NCBI GenBank assembly: GCA_033064195.1
Contig: JARBJD010000265.1
Span: 41,645 to 105,644 of the forward strand
Direction of reading: 5' to 3'
DNA length: 64,000 nt
DNA from: Blattamonas nauphoetae
Taxonomy: Eukaryota; Preaxostyla; Oxymonadida
Shown: positions 30,200-41,769 of the stretch, piece after piece
How positions within the stretch are numbered: the stretch's first letter is position 1
Layout: every line of letters begins with the position of its first letter
Made by a program: the position numbers and the translations under genes
The notes under the pieces: generated by a model
Seen by the model: only the letters and a program-made list of their open reading frames with translations
The model's database searches: none
What the model was told of the DNA's origin: nothing

Positions 30200-31225
30200 G
30201 ACGGTCTGTTGATAATTGGTTTGTTTTTGTTCTCATCATCATTCTCGCAGTTCAATCCACAAGATCCGAAAACAGTGAGAACATGTTGGTCATCGTTCTT
30301 TCTCACATCCTCATCTGTCGATCACACCACTTCATTCCTCCTGAGCTGACACTCAATGTATGTTCTTGATTCGTCTCATCATTTCTGCAAGGCTTCATGA
30401 AGTTATATGTCAATTCACCCCCAAATCATCCTCACTGGACTGACTCCCCTTCTCGCCTCTGCCGTCGACGAGATGAGCATACGCTTCTCCCTCCACAAGC
30501 TGACCCGATATCTCTCCACCCCTCCAGATCTCACAACTTCCGAAGACAAGGATTCCTCCGCCAAAACAGACCTCGCCTTTGATATGCTGTTCAAACACGA
30601 GTTGGAGAGCCTTATTTTGGGGTGAGCGGTTCGATGTGGAGATGGAGTGGCTGGGCAGTGGAAGACCAAAAGCAGACAAACTGTCGTTCGCCGACGGAGT
30701 GTGGATGTTGCTGGGAAGAAGAGAGACAGAGGATGAACGAGACGAAGATACGAACGAGGTCAGCAAGGATGAAAAGAAGGAAGCAGAAACAGAATCTGAA
30801 GAAGGGTAGAACGAACCCAAAAGTGTTGAGTATCCACGAACAGTCAGAAACGGTCCACTTCACGACACCACTTCAATCCCGACAATCTTCCTCCATCGCG
30901 TGGCATGCTTGTTGATATCAACGCTGTTCTCGCCTGAATCTGATCACCTCCCATCAAACGACGAATCCACAGCATCGGCAGACTCACTTCAGCACGATCG
31001 GGACACCATTAACGATAGTGAGTCTTGACCGAACTCTCACACAATGATCAGGTCGCACCTGTTCAGAGTCTGTCATAAACTGCCTTGGCGGTTCCGAACA
31101 ACCTTCGAGAGATGGATGTGGAGCCTGCCCTGTCTCTCGTGTTCCTCCTCCTTCCCCACATCGACCTCGACTCGCAATACTTCTTCATCTTCCTCCTTTG
31201 TCCCTTCTATCACTTCACCTAAATG
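30200..31225 (+). pseudogene. Host-like gene fragments inside the hAT-type element
   Basis: Plus-strand stretches with good coding character in changing frames: MSIHPQIILTGLTPLLASAV to SLILG (30407-30625), FDVEMEWLGSGRPKADKLSF and a Glu/Lys-rich tail to about 30809, and AVPNNLREMDVEPALSLVF with a hydrophobic LLLPHIDLDSQYFFIFLL at 31090-31220. The hydrophobic helical segments and the charged stretch suggest an alpha-helical or membrane-associated protein. Frame changes may be short introns. No domain recognised; the source gene is not in the window. Confidence 0.45.
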
Positions 31226-31604
31226 GTGCCCCTGCGCGATCACTCGTACACTAGTATTTTTTAAGAATATATGTTTTTCCACTGATTTTCGACGAGAAAA
31301 CTTATCTAAGACAATTTATCTAGATCGAACCCATTGATCACACTTTTCTCCAATTGCACCATTTTTGTGGTGTCTATGAGTTGTACCCTGTTTTTATTGA
31401 TGAAATCGTCATAAATAGAGTCATTTCTGCACCTGGTTCACGATTTCTATCACAGACCATATGAAAAGTGCTGCTCTCAGTTTTGACGAAATCCACTTCG
31501 GAGAAATAGTAACTCCGGATTATGGTTTTCAGAATTTCTCTGGTCAGTGACCGTCAGTACTTTTCGGCGAAAACTGACCGGTCAGTGCCGGTCAGCCATG
31601 CCTA

Positions 31605-31612
31605 CATCAAAC
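31605..31612. repeat. 8-bp target-site duplication, right copy (CATCAAAC)
   Basis: Identical to 29313-29320. Confidence 0.85.
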
Positions 31613-32285
31613 AAGGTATCATATGATAGACAATGAGCTTCATAAAAAGAGTAATTGTTTGTTCCTTCTCTCAGTTTGTCATTCTCAGAGTCAACTCTTT
31701 CTCCTCATTTCTTGTTCATTACGACTTCTTAAAGGTTCAATCCCCACTCGTGCCCGCCACTCTCTCCATACCTACCTCGGAAGCGAGATTGATTGAGTTC
31801 TTATGCTTGCTTCATGACGATCATGAATAATGAGTCCATAATTATTTTCTTTCAGTCTTGTCTCTCTCAAATTACAACTCAAAAGATTACAATATTGAAG
31901 TTTTGTCTATCAATTCGAGATGAAGAACTCTCAACCACAAATAATTCATCATAGACGACTATTTTCCTCTTTGTTGAGGAAGAAACAGGTACCCATAACT
32001 TGCCTCACCCGAAATTCCAGACGAAAACCACTCATATGTGGAAAAATTTTTGAAAACTTGGGAGCGTACCCCAGCTCCTAAAAAGGAAGTACCTCAATTT
32101 TTTTTAAGAACTTTGTGAATGAGGAGGACTCTGACTACATAAATCTGTGTTTTTTTTGGATAGATCATACAACAAAAAAAGTGGTGAAAATTAGATCTAG
32201 GTTACAAAACTGATTTCTATTAGAAACTTTCAACATATTGTTCCTTTTTATTCAGAATAAATCCACCGATCGCTCAATATAATGA
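31613..32285. other. A/T-rich stretch without a gene
   Basis: About 670 bases with many A and T runs; no ORF with coding character and no repeat recognised. Confidence 0.4.
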
Positions 32286-32657
32286 CTAGAGAGTGAGAAG
32301 ACAGTCTGGATTAAAATCATTCACAACCTCTGGGAATATCTCTTGGATCTGTTGAGCAATCACGCCGATGTGTTTCTTCTCTCTTTCCTTCTTCAGACAT
32401 TCACATTTCTCTTTGCAGTTCTTCAAGTGTTCTTCATCAGTCTCATTTTCAATTTGTTTTGTCACTTTGTTGATCTTCGAGTCGAATGTATTGAATTGGT
32501 ACTGCACAATATCGACTTTATTCAGTTGTTCAAGAACATTAGGATATGGAACAATATTCCTTTTGACTCTTCTGTCTGACAGTTGAGAAAAACTTCCAGT
32601 TGGTGATATTGAAAACACTCCTGAACCGGGCTTTCCACTCACGGAGCCGACTTGCTC
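32286..32657 (-). CDS. Isolated S74 (endosialidase-type intramolecular chaperone) domain
   Basis: About 120 residues. After a Gly/Ser-rich lead (GSGVFSISPTGSFSQ) comes SDRRVKRNIVPYPNVLEQL, the start signature of the Peptidase_S74 or chaperone-of-endosialidase domain, then VDIVQYQFNTFDSK, a Lys/Glu-rich helical insertion, and HIGVIAQQIQEIFPEVVNDF, the second signature. The domain trimerises fibre proteins and then cuts itself off; it is known from phage tail fibres, large DNA viruses and the eukaryotic MYRF factors. It has no Polinton start motif and no recognisable fibre upstream. It may be a remnant of a virus-derived fibre gene. Annotated only as the domain-bearing stretch. Confidence 0.7.
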   Translation of the reverse strand, partial: EQVGSVSGKPGSGVFSISPTGSFSQLSDRRVKRNIVPYPNVLEQLNKVDIVQYQFNTFDSKINKVTKQIENETDEEHLKNCKEKCECLKKEREKKHIGVIAQQIQEIFPEVVNDFNPDCLLTL

Positions 32658-32899
32658 AAATTATTCAGATTCAAGCTTTTTTATGTTGATATAATTCATG
32701 CGAACATTTTCCTTGGAGCATTCGTCACAATTTCATCTTGATGGCGAGATCTGCTATTGATCACATCCCCATATTTTTCTCAACGATTCAAGAATTCCTC
32801 AAATCACATTCTAGTCATTCCACAATCAGAAATAGGTTCATGAAGTGATTGAAGAGATAATATTTTGATACAAACTGTCAGAAACAAGATATCAGCGAC

Positions 32900-35800
32900 T
32901 CGATCTCTACCTTTATGGTCCCTCACCTTCAAGATGATCTTCTCGATGTCTCCTTTCATCTTTCCCATCTCACATCGAATCAAGAGTGTGCTGCAACAGA
33001 TGTTGTTCGTAGCTTGTACATAATCATGTCTGAGTCGCAAAATGGTCACGCAGAGAGGAGATGCTGTTGTGATCATGATCGTTGTCTGCTCCTTCCCTCT
33101 TGTCCGTGACGCGAATGATGAGCGGCGAGTGATCGATGGTATTGGAGAACTGATTCTGGAGTTGATTGATCAGAGCCTGTCCACCGTTGTCGTAAAGCTG
33201 TTCTCGTCAGGTGTCGTTTGTTTCGAGGTTGGCAAACCGACAACGCGTTGAGAGAGACTGAGACGAGCGAGGAGTTCGAAGTCGTTGGAGTGGATGGAAA
33301 CAGACCATTGTTGGCGATGGAGGCGAGGAGAGTGATGTTCAACACGGTAGACAGAACACGAGCAGGTATGATTCCCATTCCTGTTGTCTTGTTGAAAGCG
33401 ATGTGTGAGAGGGGATGATGTGCAATTTGAACAAGAATCATCAGTGCCATCCATTTAGTGTGGATGTTTCTGTCACTAATCATGAACGATCCGGCCAGAT
33501 CGACCTGTTGCGCCGCCGACGATCGATGCAGGATGTTTGTACATCGTTGATCCGTTTGCTCTTCCTTGATCGGCAACAGCAAGAAGAGTGTTGGAGATGG
33601 GTTGGACGAACTCGGCGGAGAAGACAGCAGCGATGGTGTTTGTCGATGTGACGAATGTTCTTTGTGGACGAGGAAGGAAGGGAGAGAGAGGAGACCGTCG
33701 AGCCATGCAGCTCGCCAGAGATGTCTGAATGGCCAGATATGGTGATGTCGATCTCTCCGAATTGATCATAATGTGGTTAATCAACGACCCACTCCATCTT
33801 TGCAGCGTCCGTCAGAAGCGATTCGCGTTCTATCCGATCACATGTCGGTTCGTTCGCATCTTTCTTCTTGTCTTATGATGATGCAATCAGTGTGGAGACA
33901 AAAAGTGCGCAGTGCAAGACGCATTCGGTGAATCGCATGAGTGTGATGGACTGATTGGCAAAGGCTGAGCGAAGTTGATGTTCTCCGCAACACCTCACCA
34001 ACATTCTGTCGAATGAATTGGTGTTGGGATTGTTCCTTTCTTCTTTCAGTTTTGTGAAGCAACCACTAACAACGACACAATCGACCGCGTTCCTCCTTCT
34101 GTCGTGGCAAGCACATTCTTCGCGCCAATCGGGAACATTGGTTGGTTGTGTTCGCAACGATCGAAAGCTCACCGTCTTGTAATACTGAACGAGAGACGAT
34201 GGCCTGCTGATTTGAGATTCAACATCGCCGTGCGAAGGCGAGAGGTGTTGAGTCGAATGGGATGAAGAATGAGCCTCACTGGAGTCTGCTCGTTCCCGAC
34301 GCGCGAGCCTAATTGTGGAAGACTTGTTTGTTGAAATGATGCTATTCTTTTTGTTCTTCCTGACGCAGCAAAGATCAGAGTAGGTTGAGGCATCGAATAG
34401 ACAAACAGCATGACACAACAGAGGCGAATTGTGAACTGTGGACTGTATTTTATTCTCGATTCGCCACTGACAGTGGTTTTGCACATGGAGTTGTGACGAA
34501 TGTGTTCGATGTCTTACCGTTGAAGTCGTCGTGTATCCCCTGAATGACGTAGTCGACCGTCACCAACATCAAAATTGTCAGAACGCCCTTGGCGATGAGA
34601 GACAACATGGTGTTGCGAATGAAAGCGAGGAAGCTGAGGATAGTTTCGATTGAAGTGGGAGTGTGCGAGAGCGTACGCGCTCGCGCTGGGGTGTGTGTGA
34701 GCGCTGGTGTGTGTGTGAGCGCTGGTGTGTGTGAGCGCTGGTGTGTGTGTGAGCGCTGGTGTGTGTGTGCGCGCTGGTGTGTGTGTGAGCGCTGGTGTGT
34801 GTGAGCGCTGGTGTGTGTGTGAGCGCTGGTGTGTGTGCGCGCTGGTGTGTGTGTGCGCGCTGGTGTGTGTGAGCGCTGGTGTGTGTGTGAGCGCTGGTGT
34901 GTGTGAGCGCTGGTGTGTGTGTGAGCGCTGGTGTGTGTGTGAGCGCTGGTGTGTGTGTGCGCGCCGGTGGATGTGTGCGCGCTGGTGCGTGTGTGTGCGC
35001 TGGTGTGTATGCGTGCCGGTGTGTGTGTGCGCTGGTGTCTGTGTGAGCGCTGGTGTGTGTGTGAGCGCTGGTGTGTGTGTGCGCGCCGGTGGATGTGTCC
35101 GCGCTGGTGAGTGAATGCGCGCTGGTGTGTGTGTATGCGCTGGTGTGCATGCGTGCTGGTGTGTGTGCGCTGGTGTCTGTGTGTGCGCTGGTGTGTGTGA
35201 GCGCTGGTGTGTGTGTGCGCGCCGGTGGATGTGTGCGCGCTGGTGCGTGTGTGTGCGCTGGTGTGTGTGTGTGCGCTGGTGTGCATGCGTGCCGGTGTGT
35301 GTGTGCGCTGGTGTCTGTGTGTGCGCTGGTGTGTGTGTGAGCGCTGGTGTGTGTGTGTGCGCCGGTGGATGTGTGCGCGCTGGTGCGTGTGTGTGCGCTG
35401 GTGTGTATGCGTGCCGGTGTGTGTGTGCGCTGGTGTGTGTGTGAGCGCTGGTGTCTGTGTGAGCGCTGGTGTGTGTGTGCGCGCCGGTGGATGTGTGCGC
35501 GCTGGTGAGTGAATGCGCGCTGGTGTGTGTGTGTGCGCTGGTGTGCATGCGTGCCGGTGTGTGTGTGCGCTGGTGTCTGTGTGTGCGCTGGTGTGTGTGT
35601 GAGCGCTGGTGTCTGTGTGAGCGCTGGTGTGTGTGTGCGCGCCGGTGGATGTGTGCGCGCTGGTGAGTGAATGCGCGCTGGTGTGTGTGTGTGCGCTGGT
35701 GTGCATGCGTGCCGGTGTGTGTGTGCGCCGGTGGATGTGTGCGCGCTGGTGTGTGTGTGAGCGCTGGTGTGTGTGTGTGCGCTGGTGTGCATGCGTGCCG

Positions 35801-37640
35801 GTGTGTGTGTGCGCCGGTGGATGTGTGCGCGCTGGTGAGTGAATGCGCGCTGGTGTGTGTGTGTGCGCTGGTGTGCATGCGTGCCGGTGTGTGTGCGCGC
35901 CGGTGGATGTGCGCGCTGGTGAGTGAATGCGCGCTGGCGTGTGTGTGTGCGCTGGTGTGCATGCGTGCCGGTGTGTGTGTGCGCTGGTGTCTGTGTGTGC
36001 GCTGGTGTGTGTGTGAGCGCTGGTGTGTGTGCGTGCGCTGGTGTCTGTGTGTGCGCTGGTGTGTGTGTGCGCGCTGGTGTCTGTGCGTGCGCTGGTGTGT
36101 GTGCGTGCGCTGGTGTCTGTGTGTGCGCTGGTGTGTGTGCGTGCGCTAGTGTGTGTGCGTGCGCTGGTGTGTGTGTGCGCGCCGGTGGATGTGTGTGCGC
36201 TGGTGTGTGTGTGAGCGCTGGTGTGCATGCGTGCCGGTGGATGTGTGCGCGCTGGTGAGTGAATGCGCGCTGGTGTGTGTGTGCGCGCCGGTGGATGTGT
36301 GCGAGTTGGTGGATGTGTGCGAGTTGGTGGATGTGTGCGAGTTGGTGGATGTGTATGCGCGCTGGTGTCTGTGTATGCGCTGGTGTGTTTGCGTCTGCAC
36401 GTAAAGCAAGTTGGAGGGAGACATGTGTGGATTTCTTCGTCTCCAATTCCAGAAGCGTAGGTGCGTACCGATCTGGAGAGGACCTTGAACATCGTCGAAA
36501 TGTTCTCGATGATGGTAAAAGCGATACTGCTTGACACCATCAATGGCGGATCTTCATCAAAATGAAGACAAATGGCGAGAACGAGTACCCGGAAGTGAGG
36601 CAGGTGAGGGAGGAGTGATGAGAGAAGAAGGAACCGACCATGTTTGGCGAGAAATGTGGTTGTACCAGTAGAACGAGATAAAGAACCGATCCAGAATGGT
36701 GATGAGGATTTGCGTGAGGTCGCGTTAGGTCAATAGCGGGTCGTGAGTTGCTGAGAGGATGATCACGAAAGAAAACGAAACAATCTTTGAGAAGAAGTGA
36801 CGATTTGATGGTAAAAGAGTGTTTGACATTTTTTGGGAATCAATTGACGGAAAAAGGCCGTTTAAACAGAGTTTGAGCGATGAGAGAGCAAGCTGTTTCG
36901 GATCCTCGAGAAAATCCAACGGAATGAATAAGCGCTCTGATCAATCGATAAAATGCGATGGAGGTCAAACTAGTGACAAGTACAATGAGGCAGAGTGAGT
37001 TTTGAGCGAAACGAGGAGTTGATTCCTCGGTCTCTTCAGTGATTACTTGAAGGAGTCGGAGACTGACAAAAAAGATAATCTCATTTAAGGAAGAGTCTTG
37101 TAAAGAAAGATGTGTGAACGTGTGAAAGTAATATTTGCAGTGGCGAGGGAATGCAGCGGATGAGATCGGTCTTCACGATAAATTCGTTGTGATTGTGATC
37201 TGCTGTGAGCTGACCAACTAAGATCAGAACGCCTCCCGTATCAAACAGAGTAGTCTGTCCAGAACCTACAATAAAGTGAATTGGAGGGAGATAAAGTTGA
37301 CGAATGGAGATCATACAAGAAGTAGTAGTTATCGAAGTAATTTGAACCAGAAATCAGTTCCCCAAATCTTCGTACTTCTCAGTATTTACCATCGCCTGAG
37401 AAAAGGGTGTTATCATCCCAAGTTCGACAAAGACAAGATGATGCGATGATCCGAGCATTCCAGACGAGAAAAAATTGCATAGTATAGACATGTACGTCCC
37501 CATTCTTGTGGAATTCGATTGGATTCATCACGTTTGGCCCTGGATTTCGCCGACTTTGCAGGATCATCCACAATCTGTGAAGAAGAACGAGGTCAACAAA
37601 ATTATCAACACTCTCCCACAACACTCCCGAATAAAATGAA
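32900..37640 (-). pseudogene. Decayed membrane-protein gene, possibly the amino half of an ABCC transporter
   Basis: Minus-strand hydrophobic segments appear in ABC-exporter style across this stretch: VMNPIEFHKNGDVHVYTMQF (~37.5 kb), SSIAFTIIENISTMFKVLSR (~36.5 kb), LSFLAFIRNTMLSLIAKGVL with LMLVTVDYVIQGI (~34.6 kb), YSPQFTIRLCCVMLFVY (~34.43 kb) and MGIIPARVLSTVLNITLLAS (~33.4 kb). Frames change often and stops are frequent. Orientation and order (membrane domain 1 upstream of NBD1 at 27.4 kb on the same strand) make it plausible that this is the front half of the ABCC gene, pushed apart by insertions. No NBD motif lies here, so the family call is tentative. Confidence 0.35.
34680..36398. 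repeat. 1.7-kb GTGTGTGTGAGCGCTG-type minisatellite with higher-order structure
   Basis: Units of mostly 16-18 bp (GTGTGTGTGAGCGCTGGT and GCGCGCTGG variants). On top runs a longer period marked by GCCGGTGGATGTGTGCGCGC, GGTGAGTGAATGCGCGCTGG and GTGTGCATGCGTGCCGG, which recur in the same order about every 150-300 bp. The minus strand lacks stops and reads as THQRTH/HTSAHT repeats, giving frames of nearly 700 codons that are probably not genes. It sits inside the decayed membrane-protein gene. Confidence 0.92.
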
Positions 37641-38305
37641 CTAGATCAACAAAAACACTACCATTATCCCGAACCACTCCTCAACAAGAAGAAAAAGATG
37701 ACAAAATCAAACAATACAAACGCACTCTCCTTTCACTCTAAAATAAAGAAACGAAGAAGAAAGAAAACATCCTCTGATCTCCATAGCAATCGCCAACAAT
37801 TGTGGTAAAGATTCACACAACTCTCTCCTTTCTTAGTCTCAATTTCAGAAGGACAGATCAAGATTTACCCTTTATTATCTTCTTTTCTATCAATCGGGAG
37901 AGACTCTCAATTTCATATCATCTTCTTGTCTAAATTTGATGTATTAACTTTGTCAGAGTTTTCTGAAGACAATTTGGTGTTTTCATTTTTTTTGATGTCG
38001 CCCAGAAAATTATGGGTATTTTTGGAAAGCCCTGCTCCCGAATCGAGATGCAAACACGATCAATGGCACACAATCAACTCTTCTCTCTCCCTCAACCAAT
38101 ATTCAGTTCATTTCAGAGGTCATTTGTGGATGGATGAGACGGATCCCACCCTTTGAACGAGAGATCTCCCTCACAACTCCACTCTATTCATTGATTGATT
38201 CTTCGATTTCTTTCACTTTCTCTGACCAGCTCACCTTCTAACTCAATAATTTCAATTATTTGCAGAGATACATTCTGAATAAAGTCAAAAAAGTGATGAA
38301 ATGTT
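37641..38305. other. Intergenic stretch
   Basis: A/T-rich with no gene of convincing character. Confidence 0.4.
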
Positions 38306-38694
38306 CAGTCGGTTTGATAAAAGGTAACAGGTCCCACTTTTCTCCTCGATGGGACGATCTTCCTTCATTTCATTGAAACCTTTCTATTTAGACTTCAAAA
38401 CATTCACATCAAAATGAAATAGAATAAGACTTAATAATCTTCAGTTAAATTGTGAGATGATCACCTGTTTGAGATGGAGACTCAGATCTATTATGAACGA
38501 AGAATGGGGATCTCTGCCCAAAGTTGATAAATATGGTTTCAACGGATTCCATTGTTCGTATTTCGGAGTCTGTCGATCAGGTATACGTGTTCTGAATGAA
38601 ATAGTCCGTATTAGAGATTTCCTTGAAATCTTGAGAATTTGATCGTCCCATTGAGAACAAAAGTGGGACCTGTTACCATTTATCAAACCGACTG
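38306..38694. mobile_element. 389-bp MITE with 54-bp terminal inverted repeats
   Basis: The left end CAGTCGGTTTGATAAA plus GGTAACAGGTCCCACTTTT is repeated in inverted orientation at the right end with four mismatches in 54 bases by eye. Flanking bases are TT on both sides, a possible 2-bp target duplication. No coding capacity. Superfamily not certain; the CAGT start and short duplication are compatible with Tc1/mariner-like MITEs. Confidence 0.8.
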
Positions 38695-38856
38695 TTGAGA
38701 AAAACTGGTCGTGACACACTATGAAAAGATTGTCAATTTTTACGCAGAATTCGACCAGGTGTGGCAAAAATAGGGAGATAGGTCATAAAATGAAGTGTTA
38801 AGAACAACTGCACCGACCTGTACGATCGGTGCCAATATTTAGTGCCACCCCTATAA

Positions 38857-38962
38857 CCAGGGTTGTCGGAATGACTTAGATCCAAGTCATTCGACTTACT
38901 TTTCACTTTTTTTTCCGTGACTTAAGACTAAGTCAAATTTCATCGAAAGTAAGTCATTTGTC
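38857..38962. repeat. Possible hAT-like end with repeated AAGTCA/TGACTT words
   Basis: CAGGGTTGTCGGAATGACTT starts the block; a short palindrome ATGACTTAGATCCAAGTCAT follows, and the TGACTT or AAGTCA word recurs about seven times in 100 bases. The CAGGGTTG start resembles hAT-type ends with subterminal transposase-binding repeats. No partner end identified. Confidence 0.35.
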
Positions 38963-39067
38963 ACTTTTCACTCAATTATATGGGTTTGATCTTGAAATGA
39001 ATCTCAAACGTTCGCTGTTAGGACTTCCTCTCGCACAAAAAACAGATTCTCAACGAGGTGAATCAAC

Positions 39068-39069
39068 TA
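39068..39069. repeat. TA target-site duplication, left
   Basis: TA directly precedes the left inverted repeat; TA at 44280-44281 directly follows the right one. Confidence 0.7.
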
Positions 39070-39205
39070 CAGGGTGTCCCAGACTGAACCCCTTTGTTTT
39101 TATTTTGACTTTCATCACTCTACAGATAACCTTCACTTCTCGTATTACATTAGATCACTCCATCGTTGCCGCATTTAATCGAAGAGTGAGGAAAAAAGGC
39201 AATAT
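39070..39205 (+). repeat. 136-bp terminal inverted repeat, left
   Basis: By eye identical over 136 bases to the reverse complement of 44144-44279; similarity stops after GGCAATAT. Confidence 0.9.
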
Positions 39206-39908
39206 GTCTTGATGGGGACGGAACAATTGCATGCCAAACATCTGAAGTGGAACGACGGACGTTGAATCAGGAATCGGAGGTGAAGAACTGGAGAGTGTGA
39301 ATATTGATGGAGTTTGAATGGATGTCAGGGTATGCCACAAAACCCATGGAATCCACATAACTCAAACGTCCACGAAAAAGTCAAAGAGCATCACATTAGA
39401 AATGAGATGAGACCAATCAGAGTGTGTGCAAATTGATATTGAAGGAGATGAAGTGCAATCTTTATGTGTTGATCACCTGGAAAAACCGTTTAATGGGTAC
39501 TATTCGGCTCACCTCATTAAATGACTAAATAATACATCAATTCACCCCCATTTCATCAGAAAAAGTTATTGAAAATGATATGAAATGCAAAACGAACGAC
39601 ATGAAACAGATCTCCACTGGTCGTTCAAGAGTCTCCACAATCCATAGTACTATGCAACTGACCATGTAAGTAGCCAATCTACATGTGAGGGTGGCTTATA
39701 CTGTTCCGAAACGAGAGAATTCAGTCCCTCAGTGATTTAAATGGCTCAACGGATCACTTTTGAGTTTGCCATCTGGTTCATTGATTAGATCTCAATTGTT
39801 CCTGCAGCGGTGCATGTTCTGTGAAAAGGAGACTGAGGATAAGATTTAAACGAAAGAAGGACAGATCAGACCTTCTGAGAACTTGATCGCGACATCACAT
39901 TGTGGACA

Positions 39909-41077
39909 TCAAGATCTGAGCAATTCATCAAGAATATGAACCGTCTGTAAAAATGTGATGGAGAACCAACAAAATGATGATTGATAGATTAATGTGACAG
40001 ACCATATCATCATCAGACAAGAGGTTGTTTCTCGTTGTCTTGCTTGGATCTTTTGTGAGATGAAGCTGAAAAGGAGAGAGAATATATCATGAATAGATGA
40101 AGAAGAACAAACACAGTAGTGAATAGCGACTGTATCTTGCGATCTGCGCGACCTAAATTGTTCTTGATCTGGATGAAAATTGCTCGACAGCCTATTCCCC
40201 TTAATTCTCTTTCTTTCTTCGATCTTCACAGGAGTGAGTGGCTGTATTCTCGACCTTCCCATCGCCACTCCCTCCATCAAGCATCTGTCCTTGTTCCATT
40301 GCTCTTCCTCTTTCACATCGAACAGCTTTCCTTTTGTCTGCTGCTTGCATTGGTTAGCTTGTTCATCTCTCCCTTGTTCCAATTGACTCCCAGAATTCTG
40401 TAGAGCAGACGCGTCTCCTTCGCTTGCCTGCATGGAATCTCGCGGTGTGAAATAAGGTTGTGTGAAACGAGTCTTTGTCTTCGTTGTCGTCGTTTTCGTA
40501 TGTGAGAAACGGGGAGCTGATGAGAAGGTTGCCTGGGAGAAGAGAGTGCGGAGGGAATGGTGGGGGCAGTCGAGCTCGTCGGAAGGCACAGACCAGTCTC
40601 GCATGAACTCTGCTGTGGGCAACCATACGAGCACGAGGGGACTGACGGAGTGTGTCCACGAGACGAACGCCATTCGTGTTCCACCAATCGAGACAAGGCG
40701 AGTTGGACTGTCTGGAAGTAACAACTACACCGCAGAATGTCGGATCAGATGAGGGGGGGGCGATTGCGGGCAGAAATCTGTATGAGTGGGTGGAGGATGG
40801 CGTACTCGTATTCTGTATCCTTCCTGCCGAGTGTACACCAGATGACGTAGTCGAAGGTGGAGAAGATGAAATGAGACCCATCGTCGCTGATGGCATCGCT
40901 CACGGTCGAAGCTGAAGAGGGTTGATCATCTCCGAACCAGCATATATTTCCGAGTTGGGGGAGCTGTTCGCGAAGAAGACGTTCGAGCGAGAAGAACGAC
41001 GCGGAGAGAGTGAAAGGAATGAAAGCTCTGGTGTTGGCGTTGATGAGATCGACGTGGGCGAATTCGACTGTTCCCAA
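39909..41077 (-). CDS. Host-like coding region inside the TIR element, function unknown
   Basis: Minus-strand stretches with good coding character. At 41077-40760: VEFAHVDLINANTRAFIPF, FFSLERLLREQLPQLGNICW and FIFSTFDYVIWCTLGRKDT. At 40710-40030: RLVSIGGTRMAFVSWTHSVS and FMRDWSVPSDELDCPHHSLR followed by a Lys/Gln/Glu-rich tail. The two lie in different frames, compatible with short introns. The first part looks like a folded alpha/beta domain and the second is partly disordered. I do not recognise the protein. It may be captured host sequence. Confidence 0.4.
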
Positions 41078-41769
41078 ACATTGTCCAATGGGATTCCTGA
41101 GGCTTCGGTGTGTGTGGTCATATTCATCCTGACTTCACAGATTTCGGTACTAAAAGCGAAACGACAGAGCGATTTGTGTGGGCAGTGAAGCGACTCGAGA
41201 ACAGCCGGCTGTTCAGGTGCTTGTTGAAGAGAGACAACGAGAGAGGGGAGAGGTCGAGCGAGATGAGGTGAGTGGAGAGAGACAAAGGAGGGCCGTTGTG
41301 TGTGAATGTCAGCGAAGACTCGGAGAGGAGACGGTTCGACACCATCACGCGGCGAGTGAGTGGAGAGTGGCCGAAGCACGCATCGAATGCTCCTCTCCCT
41401 TCCCATCCACTTGCACTCCAACCAGCACTACTCCTGACCAGTCCAACACCAAAACCTCCATCTCTGGTGCGTCGGTCTGCCCACTCATGACATGGCAGTC
41501 CTGAAGCTCCTTCTCTCCATAAAACAGACCCAACTCTCCAGTTCAAACTAGGACTTGGCAGTGAAGCATCAGGTTCATATTTCGTGTCATGGTCCGAACT
41601 CGCCCTGCCTCACTCATGAACTATCTTGTTGTTTTCAATAGTTTAGAGGGCGAGATTCCTTCAGTTGTCTCATCCTTCTTGTTCATCTTTGGTGTTTTGA
41701 TGGTTTCTCTTTCCTCGTTTTGTTCGTCAACCCAAAGTCGAATTCTACGCCAATTGACTTCCAGCGAGT

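Larger units (their letters stand above)
29321..31604. mobile_element. hAT-type non-autonomous element carrying host-like coding fragments
   Basis: The left end reads AAGGCATGGCTGACCGG; the right end, read inward, reads TAGGCATGGCTGACCGG. Outside lie identical 8-bp copies of CATCAAAC. Length 2284 bp. End sequence and duplication length fit the hAT superfamily. I saw no hAT transposase. The interior holds a 378-bp inverted-repeat block (29641-30018) and, at 30.2-31.2 kb on the plus strand, host-like coding pieces. It is therefore a non-autonomous element that appears to have captured gene sequence. The perfect target duplication suggests a recent insertion. Confidence 0.8.

Noticed and set aside
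34450-36543. Minus-strand open frames of 482-697 codons with HTSAHT/THQRTH repeats
   Set aside because: The minisatellite is stop-free on this strand in all frames. Only the short unique flanks look like real coding remnants of a membrane protein.
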